The translations under genes were made by a program, and so were the position numbers. DNA of 64,000 nucleotides from Vibrio hannami (GTDB lineage Bacteria > Pseudomonadota > Gammaproteobacteria > Enterobacterales > Vibrionaceae). Where the stretch lies: assembly GCF_029589055.1 (NCBI RefSeq), contig NZ_JARQZP010000003.1:1178001-1242000 (forward strand). The letters run 5' to 3'. The notes under the pieces are model-generated. The model searched no databases and was not told the origin of the DNA. It saw only the letters and a program-made list of their open reading frames with translations. Below, in pieces: positions 1 through 9,888 of this stretch; the first letter of the stretch is position 1, and each line of letters opens with the position of its first letter.

Positions 1-760
1 TTAGCGCAAACTCTGGTACAGAGCTAACGTCAATGTACAGAATGTTCAACCAACGACGTGAAGACGGGCTGTATGGACTTGCACCTTCAGGGTTTGCCGG
101 GAACAGCGAATGAATAGGGTTAAGCCCAACAAAGTCACCACCACGTGATGCAATTTCACCAACTAGCTGCTTAAGATCGCCAAAATCACCGATGCCCCAG
201 TTATGCGGGGTTTTTAGTGTGTATAGCTGAACGCTTGGGCCCCAAAGCTTCTTTTCCTGCTCAAGGCTGTCTTGTTTGTAACAAGACTTTGGCGTCACAA
301 TAATGGTCATCTCATAAGGTGCTTTGCGGCGCTTACGAATTACAAAAAGCTTGTGGTAACCCCACGGCAGGTTAGGCAGTTGAAATACCAGAGCGCCACC
401 CTCTGCTCGATCATCGCGAACGATTTGCGACTGAAGATAACCTTCCAGTATCTCACCCTGTTCTGTTTCCAGGCGCCAGCTAAACTCGCTCTCGCGCGCA
501 CTTACACCCAGGTTTAACTCAACTTCTAAAGGTTGATCACTATCTTTAACTACCAAAACCGAGCCGAGAACATCTTTTTTATGTTTTTTCTCTGCTGATT
601 GAAGCAGCTTCTCATCACTTGATGTGTCGTAACCCAGAGAGCCTAGCAGGCTTAGTATTGTCTCGTCGGAAACGAATGCATCGTCTCCCCATGCACTGAC
701 ATAGCTATCAGATATTCTAGCCATTTCAGCGACTTGTTTTAAAACTGATTGTTCTTTCAT
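1..760 (-). CDS. malQ: 4-alpha-glucanotransferase (amylomaltase), 3' part outside the window
   Basis: MalQ transfers glucan segments between maltodextrins in the cytoplasm, so that short maltose units become substrates for maltodextrin phosphorylase. About 253 N-terminal residues are visible, starting MKEQSVLKQVAEMAR and reaching the GH77 signature region (TPHNWGIGDFGDLK, then GGDFVGLNPIHSLFP and SPYSPSSRRWLN). The catalytic residues lie beyond the window edge. The ATG at 758-760 is preceded by a GGAGAG Shine-Dalgarno. The gene lies 134 bp downstream of malP on the same strand, the classical malPQ order, so it probably shares the MalT-dependent malP promoter. The family call is firm; completeness cannot be judged. 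Confidence 0.95.
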   Translation of the reverse strand, partial: MKEQSVLKQVAEMARISDSYVSAWGDDAFVSDETILSLLGSLGYDTSSDEKLLQSAEKKHKKDVLGSVLVVKDSDQPLEVELNLGVSARESEFSWRLETEQGEILEGYLQSQIVRDDRAEGGALVFQLPNLPWGYHKLFVIRKRRKAPYEMTIIVTPKSCYKQDSLEQEKKLWGPSVQLYTLKTPHNWGIGDFGDLKQLVGEIASRGGDFVGLNPIHSLFPANPEGASPYSPSSRRWLNILYIDVSSVPEFAL

Positions 761-893
761 CGCTCTCTCCGAAGGCTGAAGCAGGCCTTCAATATATAAT
801 AAGTAGGGTATACCAAATCCAGTAAGCATCTCGGGTTCAAAAATGATTATTGGATTGGGTATTAAGCCGGGGCGAACCCCGGCTTGAGCTGGA

Positions 894-3347
894 TTAACGA
901 CTAACCGCTTCCAGTTTCCAGATGTTGTTCACGTAGTCGCGAATCGAACGGTCTGAAGTGAACTTGCCAACTAGTGCAGTGTTAAGAATTGCTTTCTTAG
1001 CCCAGCCAGCCTGATCCTGGTATTGCTTGCCCATCTCTTCGTGTGCTTTCACGTAAGACGCAAAGTCAGCAAGACATAGGTATGGGTCACCGCCATCTAG
1101 CAGGCTATCGAATGTAGCGCGCAGTAGACCTGGTTGACCAGGAGTGAACTCCTCACCCGTTAGAAGGTCCATAGACGCTTTCAATAGGCTATCAGAATTA
1201 TAGTAGTCGTAAGGGTTATATCCTGCTGCTTTCGCCGCTTTCACACCTTCAACATCAAGACCGAAGATGTAGATATTCTCATCGCCTACTTCTTCACGGA
1301 TCTCAACGTTCGCACCATCCATCGTACCGATAGTTAGAGCTCCGTTTAGAGCCATCTTCATGTTACCTGTACCAGATGCTTCTTTACCCGCTAGCGAGAT
1401 TTGCTGAGAAACGTCAGCTGCTGGGATCAGCATTTCAGCCATGCTTACACGGTAGTCAGGGATGAATACCACTTTCAGTTTGTTGCCAATGCGTGGGTCG
1501 TTGTTGATCTTGTCAGCGATCTTGTTAATAGCGAAGATGATCTCTTTCGCTAGGTGGTAACCTGGCGCCGCTTTAGAACCAAAGAAACATACGCGTGGAG
1601 TACATTCAAAGCCAGGTTCGTTAAGGATACGGTGGTATAGAGACAAGATGTGTAGCAGATCTAAGTGCTGACGCTTGTACTCGTGCAGACGCTTGATCAT
1701 CACATCAAAGATAGCGTTAGTATCTAGCTCGATACCCATGTTCTCTTTAACCCAGTCAGCAAGACGTTGTTTGTTTTGCTTCTTAACAGCCATGAACTCT
1801 TTCTGGAACTTCGCATCTGTAGCGTACTTAGCGATACCTGAAAGTTGCTCTAGTTTTAGTGGCCACTCAGAACCGATCTTATCAGTGATTAGGTTAGATA
1901 GACCTGGGTTACAGAACTTCAACCAACGACGAGGTGTAATACCGTTCGTTACGTTATGCAGACGAGTTGGGTACATTTCGTGGAACTCTGGGAACAGGTC
2001 TTTCTTAACTAGCTCAGAGTGAAGTGCCGCTACACCGTTTACTGCGTATGAACCAACCACACATAGGTTAGCCATGCGAACCATACGGTGGAAACCTTCT
2101 TCGATGATAGAAAGCTTAGCTTGCTTCTCACCATCGCCAGGCCACATCTTACGAACTTCTTGCAGGAAGCGGTGGTTAATTTCAAAGATGATTTCCATGT
2201 GACGTGGAAGCAGACGCTGAATAAGCGACTCAGGCCATGTCTCTAGTGCTTCAGGAAGTAGTGTGTGGTTCGTATAAGCGAACGTTTTTGAACTGATAGC
2301 CCAAGCATCATCCCAAGTCAGACCTTTCTCGTCGATAAGGATGCGCATTAGCTCAGGGATAGCAATCGTTGGGTGAGTATCGTTAAGCTGGATAGTCTCT
2401 TGTTTTGGCAGGTCAGCCAGAGTAAAACCAGCTTCCTGATGACGACGTAAGATATCACGTACCGAAGCTGCAGAGTGGAAGTACTGCTGCATTAGACGCA
2501 GTGTCTTACCTTTTTCGTGGTTGTCGTTCGGGTATAGAACTTTAGTGATGTTACCTGCATCGATTAGCGCGTGCTGAGCTTCGAAATAATCACCGTTGTT
2601 AAAACTTTCCAGAGAGAATGGAGCGATTGCCTGACATTCCCAAAGACGTAGCGGGTATACAGTGTCTGACTCGTAACCCACGATTGGAAGATCCTAAGGC
2701 ATTGCTTTAACAGTCATACCTGGAACCCATTGACGCACGTCTTTACCGTTTTTCTTAACCACTTCAACGTGACCGTAGAAACCGATTTCCTGAGCAAGTT
2801 CAGGACGCGCCACTTCCCATGGGTAACCTTCAACACCACGCCATGCGTCTGGTGCTTCTTTCTGTCGACCTTCTTCGAACGACTGCTTGAACAGACCGTA
2901 CTCATAATGCAGGCCGTAACCTACAGTTGGGAACTCCTGTGCAGCACACGAATCCATAAAACATGCAGCCAGACGGCCTAGACCACCGTTACCAAGCGAT
3001 GGATCACGCTCTTCTTCAAGCAGGTCAGTAAGGCTATGACCCATTTCTTTCATTGCAGCATCAATTTGATCGTACAGACCCATGCTGATTAGGTTGTTAC
3101 CTGTTAGACGACCGATCAAAAATTCAAGAGACAGGTAGTTAACGCTTTTTGCATTCTGAATCTTTTTGTCATTCTCAGTTTTTAGTAGATCAGATGTCGT
3201 TAAGCCTGCAAGAGCACGGCCCATTGCCAGGTACCAATCGCGTGGTGTCGCGAGTTCTTCTGTTTTTGCATATGTTGTGTTTAGGTGGTTTTTAACATCA
3301 GCCTGAAACTGCGCTTTGTCAAAAGTCTTCTGTTGGGTAGGTTTCAT
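894..3347 (-). pseudogene. malP: Maltodextrin phosphorylase interrupted by an in-frame TAG codon
   Basis: MalP releases glucose-1-phosphate from maltodextrins. The reading frame is continuous in sequence for 817 codons, the usual length of the family, but codon 218 (2694-2696) is TAG. Upstream reads ...GMTVKAMP, then the stop, then [19 protein letters not shown] in the same frame. In E. coli MalP the aligned stretch is AWDLPVVGY, so the stop replaces a Trp and one G-to-A change (TGG to TAG) explains it. The C-terminal part still has the phosphorylase hallmarks: [35 protein letters not shown] and the pyridoxal-phosphate-lysine motif [15 protein letters not shown]. No other damage is seen, which suggests a recent mutation, a suppressed allele or a sequence error. 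The first GTG after the stop (2679-2681) lacks a convincing start context. Confidence 0.9.
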
Positions 3348-3918
3348 AGTGAAATCTCATAACTTGATACAATTTAACTGTGGCTTATCCTGCCGCCGTA
3401 TCGGAAGCAGAACATCCTCCTAGTATGGCCTTGCTGAAGGAGGAGTACTGAGGGCGTAGATACTCCTCTCCCACTTACCAATTGATGAATCTCACAAAAA
3501 TCTGGGCATTAAGCCCACATACAGGTGATACACATCACAAAAATACTTCCAATGTAATCTGACTTTCACAAGGGTGAGAAAAATGGCAACTTCGTCCTCA
3601 CTATTGAAAAGTGTTGTACCGATCACACTAATGTAATTGCTCATCCTCACTCCCCCGAACAAACTTCGACATCTCAGCTCAGAATTCAGATGAAGTGATG
3701 ACGGTATTAAGCAATTTGTTTGTTACAACATTACTAATATGTACAGTTACCCGTTCGATAATCACTAAAATAGTGCACAAAAGTTGACATCCATCACATT
3801 GAAGGGGCGTAGAAGGTAAGAAGTGTGTTAAAGATCATGCAATCAGTACGTTGTCGGTAGTCAGCATGACTCCTGCTAGGTACTATTTGCCGGAATATTT
3901 AATAATTAGAAAAGTAGT
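3348..3918. promoter_or_regulatory. Divergent malP-malT control region with MalT-box and CRP-like sites
   Basis: This 571-bp gap holds no gene. GGA(T/G)GA cores typical of MalT boxes occur at 3415-3420 (minus strand), 3439-3444 (plus) and 3641-3646 (minus, GGATGA inside a GAGGATGAG context); the first two form an inverted pair just upstream of malP. Two CRP-like sites are visible: GGTGA-N6-TCACA at 3524-3539 and GTTGA-N6-TCACA at 3783-3798, the latter about 120 bp before malT. This fits known biology, where malT depends on CRP and malPQ on MalT. Site assignments come from pattern matching only. Confidence 0.6.
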
Positions 3919-6627
3919 ATGTGGATTCCATCTAAGCTTACGAAACCTGGACGATTACATAACGCGATCCTCAGACCGCGTGTTTTGGACCTTCTTCAAC
4001 AAGCACCATTTTATAAGCTTGTTCTTTTTCGCTCTCCTGCTGGTTACGGGAAAACCACCATGGCCGCCCAATGGTTAGCAGATAAGCCAGCGGTTGGCTG
4101 GTATAGCCTAGACGACGGTGATAACGACACTTTCCGTTTTATTAATTACTTTATCCAGGCGATTAACAAAGCGACCAACGAAAGCTGCCCAAACGCCCAA
4201 ACACTGGCCGAGAGACGTCAGTACTCTTCGCTTCACTCCCTTTTCGGGGAACTATTTTCCGAGCTTGCCAGTTACACTTCTGAGTTTTACGTCGTATTGG
4301 ATGACTATCACCTGATCACCGAAGACGAAATTCACGAAACGATGCGTTATTTCCTTAAACACGCACCGGAAAATATGACACTGGTTGTCACCAGTCGCTC
4401 AAATCCACCTCTGGGGACTGCGAACCTGCGCGTCCGGGACTTGATGATCGAGATTGGTAATGAATTACTAGCTTTTGATACAGAAGAAACAACACGATTT
4501 TTTAATCAAAGGGTATCTGAAGGCATCGATGACAAAACGGCAAGTAACCTAAGAAAATACGTTGAAGGCTGGCCTTCTGCACTTCAGTTAATCGCTCTTC
4601 AGGCGCAACACCAGAGAAAAACGCTTGCCCAGACAGCAGAGTCTGTTTCTCAGTTTAGCAACGCGCATTTATGGGATTATCTGGTTGAAGAAGTGTTCGA
4701 TATTCTCGATCCAGAAACACGCCACTTTCTAATGCAGTGCTCGGTACTGGACACGTTTAACGATAAACTGGTCAGCGCTTTAACGGATAGAGACGATGCA
4801 CTCAGCATGCTTGAATCGTTAAACCGTTATGGCCTGTTCATTTACCCTCTGGAAGGTGAACAGAACTGGTATCGCTTCCATCACCTGTTTGCCGAATTCC
4901 TAGAACATGAACGTAGTGCCCGCATTCCACATGAAGAGCTCGCACTTCATCAGGCTGCGGCACAAGCCTGGTTAAAGCTAAAGATACCTCATCAGGCACT
5001 ACGTCACGCGCAAAAAGCTAAAGACGGTGAACTGATCGGTAAGATTGTGTCGGAATATGGCTGGAGCATGTTCAACCACGGCGAACTTAGGGTCATGGAA
5101 CAGGCGATAAACCAACTGAGCAAAGATCAGCTCTATTCAGATATGAACATCCCACTGATCAGAGCCTGGCTTGCCCAAAGTCAGCACAGGTATCGTGAAG
5201 TGGACGCTCTGCTGAAGGAGTCAGAAGAAGAAGTAACAAAACGAGAGATATCACTTTCGACCAGTTACCAGGGCCAAACCAATGCGCTTAGAGCTCAGGT
5301 AGCGATCAACGCAAATGACCCTGAACAGGCACTGGAACTCGCCGAGCTTGCATTAACTCAGCTTGATCCGACTATCTATCGTAGCAGAATTGTTGCCACT
5401 TCCATCGTAGGTGAAGTAAACCATGTAATGGGGCAACTGGATCGCGCACTTCCATTGATGCAGCAAACCGAAAAGTTATCGCGTCAGTATCAGTTATTCC
5501 ACCAGGCATTATGGGCACTAATTCAACAAGCTGAAATATTGCTTGCACAGGGCTTTGTTCAGGCAGCCTATGAAGTCCAGGATACTGCGTTCAAATTGAT
5601 TGAAGAACAAAAGCTTCAACAACTACCCCTTCATGAGTTCTTACTGCAGAATCGAGCGCAAATATTGTGGTGTTGGAACAGGTTAGATGAAGCAGAAGAG
5701 TGTGCTTATAAAGGTATTGATGTCCTTGGCGATCTCGACCCTAGTAAGCGACTCCTCTGTTATGCGATGCTTGCTCGCATCGCTATTAGCCGTGGAGAAA
5801 TTGACAATGCTGGTCGATTTATCGAGCAAATCCAGCATTTGTTGCAACAATCGACCTATCATGTCGACTGGGCGGCTAACTCTTCGCTCTCTTTGCTGCT
5901 CTACTGGAACGCGAAAGGCGATACAACATCGATTAAGCATTGGCTTGAAACCGCGCTACATCCAGAAGAAGCAAGCAACCATTTTCTTCAGCTTCAGTGG
6001 AGAAACATCGTAAGAGCCCAAATCTATACTGGTGATCTTGCCTCTGCAGAAAAAACCATGAGCTTCCTTCAAAGTGAAGCAAGCAAATTCAATCTGGTCA
6101 CGGATACCAACCGCAACCTTATTGTGCAAGCTATTCTGGCAGTGAAAAGTGATGATGAAGTGCTGGCTTCAGAACATTTGAAGAAAGCACTCTCGATGAC
6201 CAACCAAACAGGAATGATAGGTAACTTCCTGATTGACGGCTCATCGATAGAGCACCTGTTGCAGAAGTTAATGAACAAAGCAACGCTAGGCGATCTTGAA
6301 AAGCACCGAGCTCAGCAATTAATGAAAGACATATCAAGCAAACAGCGCAGTCGCTCTGTTCACTTCGATGAAGAGTTCATTGATAAATTGTTGAATCATC
6401 CAGACATTCCTGAACTGGTAAGAACTAGCCCACTGACTCAAAGGGAGTGGCAGGTGCTAGGCTTAATCTATTCAGGCTTTAGCAATGAGCAGATTGCTCA
6501 GGAGCTGGACGTTGCAGGTACTACCATCAAAACTCATATCAGGAACCTCTATCAGAAGCTCAACATCGCAAATCGTAAAGAGGCGATAGAGACAGCTGAA
6601 AGGCTACTGAGTTTGATGGGGTATTAA
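3919..6627 (+). CDS. malT: MalT, ATP-dependent transcriptional activator of the maltose regulon
   Basis: MalT is a STAND-family activator that binds ATP and maltotriose and switches on mal promoters. The protein has 902 residues, essentially the length of E. coli MalT. It begins [15 protein letters not shown], has a Walker [10 protein letters not shown] at about residues 39-47, a Walker B-like VVLDDYHLI near residue 130, long TPR-like helical repeats in the middle, and a C-terminal LuxR-type helix-turn-helix ([12 protein letters not shown], then [17 protein letters not shown]) over about the last 65 residues. The ATG at 3919 matches the start of the family. It diverges from malPQ. Because malP is interrupted, maltodextrins could build up and keep MalT active, as in malP mutants of E. 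coli; that consequence is inference. Confidence 0.97.
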   Translation: MWIPSKLTKPGRLHNAILRPRVLDLLQQAPFYKLVLFRSPAGYGKTTMAAQWLADKPAVGWYSLDDGDNDTFRFINYFIQAINKATNESCPNAQTLAERRQYSSLHSLFGELFSELASYTSEFYVVLDDYHLITEDEIHETMRYFLKHAPENMTLVVTSRSNPPLGTANLRVRDLMIEIGNELLAFDTEETTRFFNQRVSEGIDDKTASNLRKYVEGWPSALQLIALQAQHQRKTLAQTAESVSQFSNAHLWDYLVEEVFDILDPETRHFLMQCSVLDTFNDKLVSALTDRDDALSMLESLNRYGLFIYPLEGEQNWYRFHHLFAEFLEHERSARIPHEELALHQAAAQAWLKLKIPHQALRHAQKAKDGELIGKIVSEYGWSMFNHGELRVMEQAINQLSKDQLYSDMNIPLIRAWLAQSQHRYREVDALLKESEEEVTKREISLSTSYQGQTNALRAQVAINANDPEQALELAELALTQLDPTIYRSRIVATSIVGEVNHVMGQLDRALPLMQQTEKLSRQYQLFHQALWALIQQAEILLAQGFVQAAYEVQDTAFKLIEEQKLQQLPLHEFLLQNRAQILWCWNRLDEAEECAYKGIDVLGDLDPSKRLLCYAMLARIAISRGEIDNAGRFIEQIQHLLQQSTYHVDWAANSSLSLLLYWNAKGDTTSIKHWLETALHPEEASNHFLQLQWRNIVRAQIYTGDLASAEKTMSFLQSEASKFNLVTDTNRNLIVQAILAVKSDDEVLASEHLKKALSMTNQTGMIGNFLIDGSSIEHLLQKLMNKATLGDLEKHRAQQLMKDISSKQRSRSVHFDEEFIDKLLNHPDIPELVRTSPLTQREWQVLGLIYSGFSNEQIAQELDVAGTTIKTHIRNLYQKLNIANRKEAIETAERLLSLMGY

Positions 6628-6666
6628 CCCAAAGAGGAAATATCAGCGGCAGTAAAAGGAGTTTAC

Positions 6667-7350
6667 ATGCTGATTCAGGAGTGGGAACCAGGTCGGTTAT
6701 GGTATGTAGATATGCCCTATAAAAAATTAGGGCTTATGCATACCCATCGCATGGTCATAATTAAATATGACGGCGACTACCTGCTTATCCACTCTCCTGT
6801 TGAACTCAATACCGCTCTGCAAACAGAACTGTCTGCGTTAGGAGTTATTAAAGGGGTGATTGTCCCCTCCCCTACATACCACCAGCACCTCTCAGAGTGG
6901 TGGCTCTCTTATACTGATGCTCAGTTTTTTGCCACGCCCACCGTCATACAAAAACGCTCCGATCTAAATTTTGACGGAGCGTTGTCATCAAAAACACCTG
7001 ACTTATGGAAATCAGAGTTATATCAAACGGCTGTGTTAGGAATGGACAACCCCCGAAAGCTAGTCATGTGTGACCCTAAAAGCCGAACACTGATTCTGAG
7101 CGATAATCTTCTCGCCGTTCAACCTGAATTACCACTAGGTCAGAAACTCTTAACCTGGGCTTATGGGGTCAATAAAGAACTCAAGCTGCCTTTTTCCGAT
7201 AAACGGCATATTGATAACATGCCACTGCTCAGAGCATCTGTGCAGGAAATTATGACCTGGCCGTTTGAAAGGCTAATTTCGAATAATGGGCTCAAGATCG
7301 AAAAAAATGCAAAAGAATCCTTTTATCAGGCGTTTTGGTGGGCGTTTTAA
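6667..7350 (+). CDS. DUF4336-like protein of unknown function
   Basis: A 227-residue protein without signal peptide or obvious membrane segment. The ATG follows a strong AAAGGAG. The opening (PGRLWYVDMPYKKLGLMHTHRMVIIK), a central PSPTYHQHLSEWW and a C-terminal FERLISNNGLKIEKNAKE resemble DUF4336 proteins, a family with a metallo-beta-lactamase-like fold. In DUF4336 the conserved His residues suggest a metal site; here H and W residues remain in the TYHQHLSEWW segment, but a full lactamase motif is not seen. It lies only 39 bp after malT on the same strand, so read-through from malT is possible, though a link to maltose use is not shown. The family assignment is from memory of sequence shape and is moderate. 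Confidence 0.6.
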   Translation: MLIQEWEPGRLWYVDMPYKKLGLMHTHRMVIIKYDGDYLLIHSPVELNTALQTELSALGVIKGVIVPSPTYHQHLSEWWLSYTDAQFFATPTVIQKRSDLNFDGALSSKTPDLWKSELYQTAVLGMDNPRKLVMCDPKSRTLILSDNLLAVQPELPLGQKLLTWAYGVNKELKLPFSDKRHIDNMPLLRASVQEIMTWPFERLISNNGLKIEKNAKESFYQAFWWAF

Positions 7351-7404
7351 CATTTAACTGACATCGTTCCGTATAGATGTCCTATGCTTTTTCTGGCTAC
7401 AGAT

Positions 7405-7514
7405 AAAAAAAGAGCCAACTGCAATAAGTTGCAATTGGCTTATAGATAGTGTGAACAATAATATTCACTAACAACGTCAGTTGGCTAGGTGACCCTCGGC
7501 TTTAAGAAGGGTCA
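7405..7514 (-). ncRNA. qrr: Qrr quorum-regulatory small RNA
   Basis: The minus strand from 7514 starts TGACCCTTCTTAAAGCC, continues through GAGGGTCACCTAGCCAACTG and ACGTTGTTAGTGAA, and ends in a stem (AGCCAATTGCAA paired with TTGCAGTTGGCT) followed by CTTTTTTT. This is the layout of Vibrio Qrr RNAs: 5' hairpin, the nearly invariant CCTAGCCAACTGACGTTGTTAGTGAA-type target-pairing core, a GTGAA-N-TTCAC stem, and a terminator. The predicted length of about 110 nt fits. Qrr RNAs act with Hfq, are made at low cell density under phosphorylated LuxO, and base-pair with messages such as the luxR/hapR master regulator. The transcription start follows from the sigma-54 promoter directly upstream. Which Qrr paralogue this is cannot be decided here. 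Confidence 0.95.
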
Positions 7515-7525
7515 CCATAGTTAGA

Positions 7526-7540
7526 GCATTATACGTGCCA
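7526..7540 (-). promoter_or_regulatory. Sigma-54 (-24/-12) promoter of qrr
   Basis: On the minus strand the sequence TGGCACG-TATA-ATGC places GG (7539-7538) and GC (7527-7526) exactly 10 nt apart, the diagnostic spacing of RpoN promoters. Counting 12 nt downstream from the -12 C gives a start at 7514, which is the first base of the Qrr 5' hairpin, so promoter and RNA boundaries agree. Confidence 0.92.
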
Positions 7541-7602
7541 ACTTTTTCTTCTCCATATTTCCTCACCTCAGCCCAAGTATTTCGCAGAGGAATACAATAC
7601 AT

Positions 7603-7628
7603 TTGCATTTTGCAATTGCATTTTGCAA
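7603..7628. promoter_or_regulatory. Two adjacent LuxO boxes upstream of qrr
   Basis: TTGCATTTTGCAA occurs twice in perfect tandem (7603-7615 and 7616-7628). Each is an inverted repeat TTGCA-N3-TGCAA, the published form of the LuxO binding site of qrr genes. They lie about 65-90 bp upstream of the sigma-54 promoter, a normal distance for an activator of RpoN. A further half-site TTGCAA is at 7655-7660. Confidence 0.9.
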
Positions 7629-7831
7629 CAAGTAGCAAAATACTATGAACCTGGTTGCAAATTGATAGGTTTAATTATAAATAAGCTTATCTATATAGCA
7701 CTAGCAACTAACGCAATGCCTTTTTGAGCAGAATTCATCTTTTTTGACGTTAATATGTTAAAACTGCGCGTACATCTGACAGAAGCACAGGTATAATCCC
7801 TCGCACCAACTCACGCATTACTTGTATTAAA

Positions 7832-8746
7832 ATGAATTACATATCGACTTTTTTCAAAGGCATGGCTATGGGGGCCGCTGACGTTGTTCCTGGCGTATCT
7901 GGTGGAACAATAGCATTCATCACTGGCATTTATGATACTTTGCTAGAGAGTATCCGACGCGTAAATCCAAAGTTATTAGGAATCCTGAAAGATCAGGGCC
8001 TTAAAGCAGCATTTACTCATATTAACGGTTTCTTTCTGATCAGTCTGTTTTCCGGCATTATCGTCAGCATCCTTACTCTGGCTAAACTCATCTCTTGGCT
8101 GCTGGTTACACACCCTATCCCTACCTGGTCCTTCTTCTTTGGTCTGATATTGGTTTCTGTCTACCACATACTCAAACAGGTTGATAAAAAAGACCTGATC
8201 CGGGGCGTATTTATGCTGATAGGTATCGGTTTTGCCTATGCGATAACCGTTCTAAAGCCTCTAGAGATGGATCCTACAAATATTAATATTGTCATTGCTG
8301 GTGCGATAGCTATCTGTGCAATGATATTGCCTGGCATATCTGGCAGTTTTATTCTTTTGCTGATCGGTATGTATGCTCCGATTCTGGGAGCGGCTAAATC
8401 CATGCAAATTGATATTTTGCTGCTATTTGTAGTGGGATGTGTTGTCGGCCTACTCAGCTTCTCTCACCTTTTATCCTGGCTACTGAAGTCGTTCAGAGAC
8501 ACTACTTTAATGTTTCTAACTGGCTTAATGATCGGTACGCTACCAAAAATCTGGCCCTGGAAAGAAACGCTAACATGGCGCACCAACTCGCATGGTGAGC
8601 AGGTCCCTTTACTTCAACACAATCTGCTGCCATCCGATTTTGAAACCATTACATCACAGCCTTCTCAGCTGGTTATCGCAATCGTCATGATGTCATGCGC
8701 AATTGCACTGGTGCTTATACTCGAAAAATTTGGCGATCAGGATTAA
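7832..8746 (+). CDS. popT: DUF368 membrane protein, undecaprenyl-phosphate translocase
   Basis: A 304-residue, very hydrophobic protein with roughly eight membrane segments. It opens with the DUF368 signature GAADVVPGVSGGTIAFITGIYD and has the second family repeat at CAMILPGISGSFILLLIGMY, the internally duplicated pattern of the family. DUF368 proteins of Vibrio and Gram-positive bacteria have been shown to return undecaprenyl phosphate, the carrier lipid for cell-wall and glycan synthesis, across the cytoplasmic membrane. The gene stands alone on the plus strand. Its 5' region (7629-7831) borders the LuxO boxes of the divergent qrr, but no second sigma-54 promoter facing popT was seen. Confidence 0.88.
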   Translation: MNYISTFFKGMAMGAADVVPGVSGGTIAFITGIYDTLLESIRRVNPKLLGILKDQGLKAAFTHINGFFLISLFSGIIVSILTLAKLISWLLVTHPIPTWSFFFGLILVSVYHILKQVDKKDLIRGVFMLIGIGFAYAITVLKPLEMDPTNINIVIAGAIAICAMILPGISGSFILLLIGMYAPILGAAKSMQIDILLLFVVGCVVGLLSFSHLLSWLLKSFRDTTLMFLTGLMIGTLPKIWPWKETLTWRTNSHGEQVPLLQHNLLPSDFETITSQPSQLVIAIVMMSCAIALVLILEKFGDQD

Positions 8747-8826
8747 TCGACTAGAGCAGCATCACATAAAAACTTGAATAATATGTTAATATTGCAACTT
8801 GTTGGTAACACCATTAGTTGTAAGTA

Positions 8827-9252
8827 ATGAAAATTATTCCACCCGTATTATTTTGCCTGGCTCTCGTGGCCGGGTATTTCGCCCCAGATGTCATCCATTC
8901 TCTGAGTCAACCTTCTGAGCAGGTCGACTTGTCTAAGTACTGCGTGCTTTCTACAGAACCTTGTGTACAAAACGACGTGTCAATGTTACTCGAACACGAT
9001 ATCACCAGGCCTTTAGTCCCTACGACACTTTCCGTTCATTGGCCTTCATCTGAAGCTGAATCTCTATTGATCGAACTTCAAGGGGTCGAAATGGATATGG
9101 GTATCGCCAAATACCAGCTAAAACGACAAGAGAACGGTTATTATCAGGCACAACTACTCTTGCCTGTTTGTACGTTCGACAAGATGACCTGGGTAGGTAC
9201 AATTTCAGATGGCAATAGTAAGGTATTCCCAGCAATTAGGATGGAACGATGA
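8827..9252 (+). CDS. Membrane-anchored hypothetical protein in a copper-chaperone operon
   Basis: 141 residues with an N-terminal hydrophobic segment (about residues 4-18) that should anchor it to, or export it across, the inner membrane. The rest looks like a periplasmic domain with three Cys residues near the front and after a beta-rich stretch (YCVLSTEPC, LPVCTF). No named domain is recognised. Its stop overlaps the start of the SCO1 gene by four bases, so the two are translationally coupled; with the following PCuAC gene this suggests a role in copper delivery or cytochrome oxidase assembly. That role is inferred from context only. Confidence 0.75.
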   Translation: MKIIPPVLFCLALVAGYFAPDVIHSLSQPSEQVDLSKYCVLSTEPCVQNDVSMLLEHDITRPLVPTTLSVHWPSSEAESLLIELQGVEMDMGIAKYQLKRQENGYYQAQLLLPVCTFDKMTWVGTISDGNSKVFPAIRMER

Positions 9253-9860
9253 GTAAGAACTGGTCTCTCGCCATAGTTATGGCATTTGTTTTAGGCTACG
9301 GGCTAAAAGTTTTTCTGGATGGTCAGGAAAAAATTGAGGCTGAAAAAGTCCAGGCTGCGGTGGATGCCATGCTTGTCGACCCTGTTTTATATAGTGGAGA
9401 TAATACCCCCGTACATATCTTTGACAACAAAGATAAAAGAACACGAATTGTCTATTTTGGCTATACACGCTGCCCAGATGTTTGCCCTACTTCTCTTGCC
9501 ATGCTGTCTGGCGCTCTACGAGAGTTTAGTGATGAGCAATTGAGTCACTTCCGTCCATTATTTATCTCTATTGATCCAGAAAGGGACGACTCAGCATCCG
9601 CTACTCAATACGCTCAATATTTCCACCCCACAATAGAAGGGCTCTCAGCTCCACTTGAACTGACTAAACCACTTGCCGATAAGTATGGCGTGATCTTCAG
9701 AAAAACCGAACTAAAAGATTCTGCTATCGGATATGTTGTCGACCATAGCTCTTATTTCTATTTTCTTGAACCTGATGGTACGTTGATTACCAGCGTTCCA
9801 CATACATTGGAACCAACCCCGCTAGTTATTGAAATGAATAAAATTTTAGATAAACAATAA
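9249..9860 (+). CDS. SCO1/SenC-family copper chaperone
   Basis: SCO proteins have a thioredoxin fold and help build the CuA site of cytochrome c oxidase or act as thiol reductants in the periplasm. The 203-residue protein has an N-terminal anchor (about residues 5-18), the copper-binding CPDVCP (Cys75 and Cys79) and the distal His in VDHSSYFYF (His166), so all three copper ligands are present. The start ATG overlaps the upstream gene in an ATGA. PCuAC follows after 28 bp; the SCO-PCuAC pairing is common and supports joint copper delivery. Confidence 0.92.
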   Translation: MSKNWSLAIVMAFVLGYGLKVFLDGQEKIEAEKVQAAVDAMLVDPVLYSGDNTPVHIFDNKDKRTRIVYFGYTRCPDVCPTSLAMLSGALREFSDEQLSHFRPLFISIDPERDDSASATQYAQYFHPTIEGLSAPLELTKPLADKYGVIFRKTELKDSAIGYVVDHSSYFYFLEPDGTLITSVPHTLEPTPLVIEMNKILDKQ

Positions 9861-9888
9861 GCAACTTTAGCCCAAAAAGGAATTTGAT

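Noticed and set aside
2679..2681. GTG as a true start of a separate MalP C-terminal protein
   Set aside because: No ribosome site, and the upstream residues DLPI belong to the conserved MalP sequence, so it is internal.
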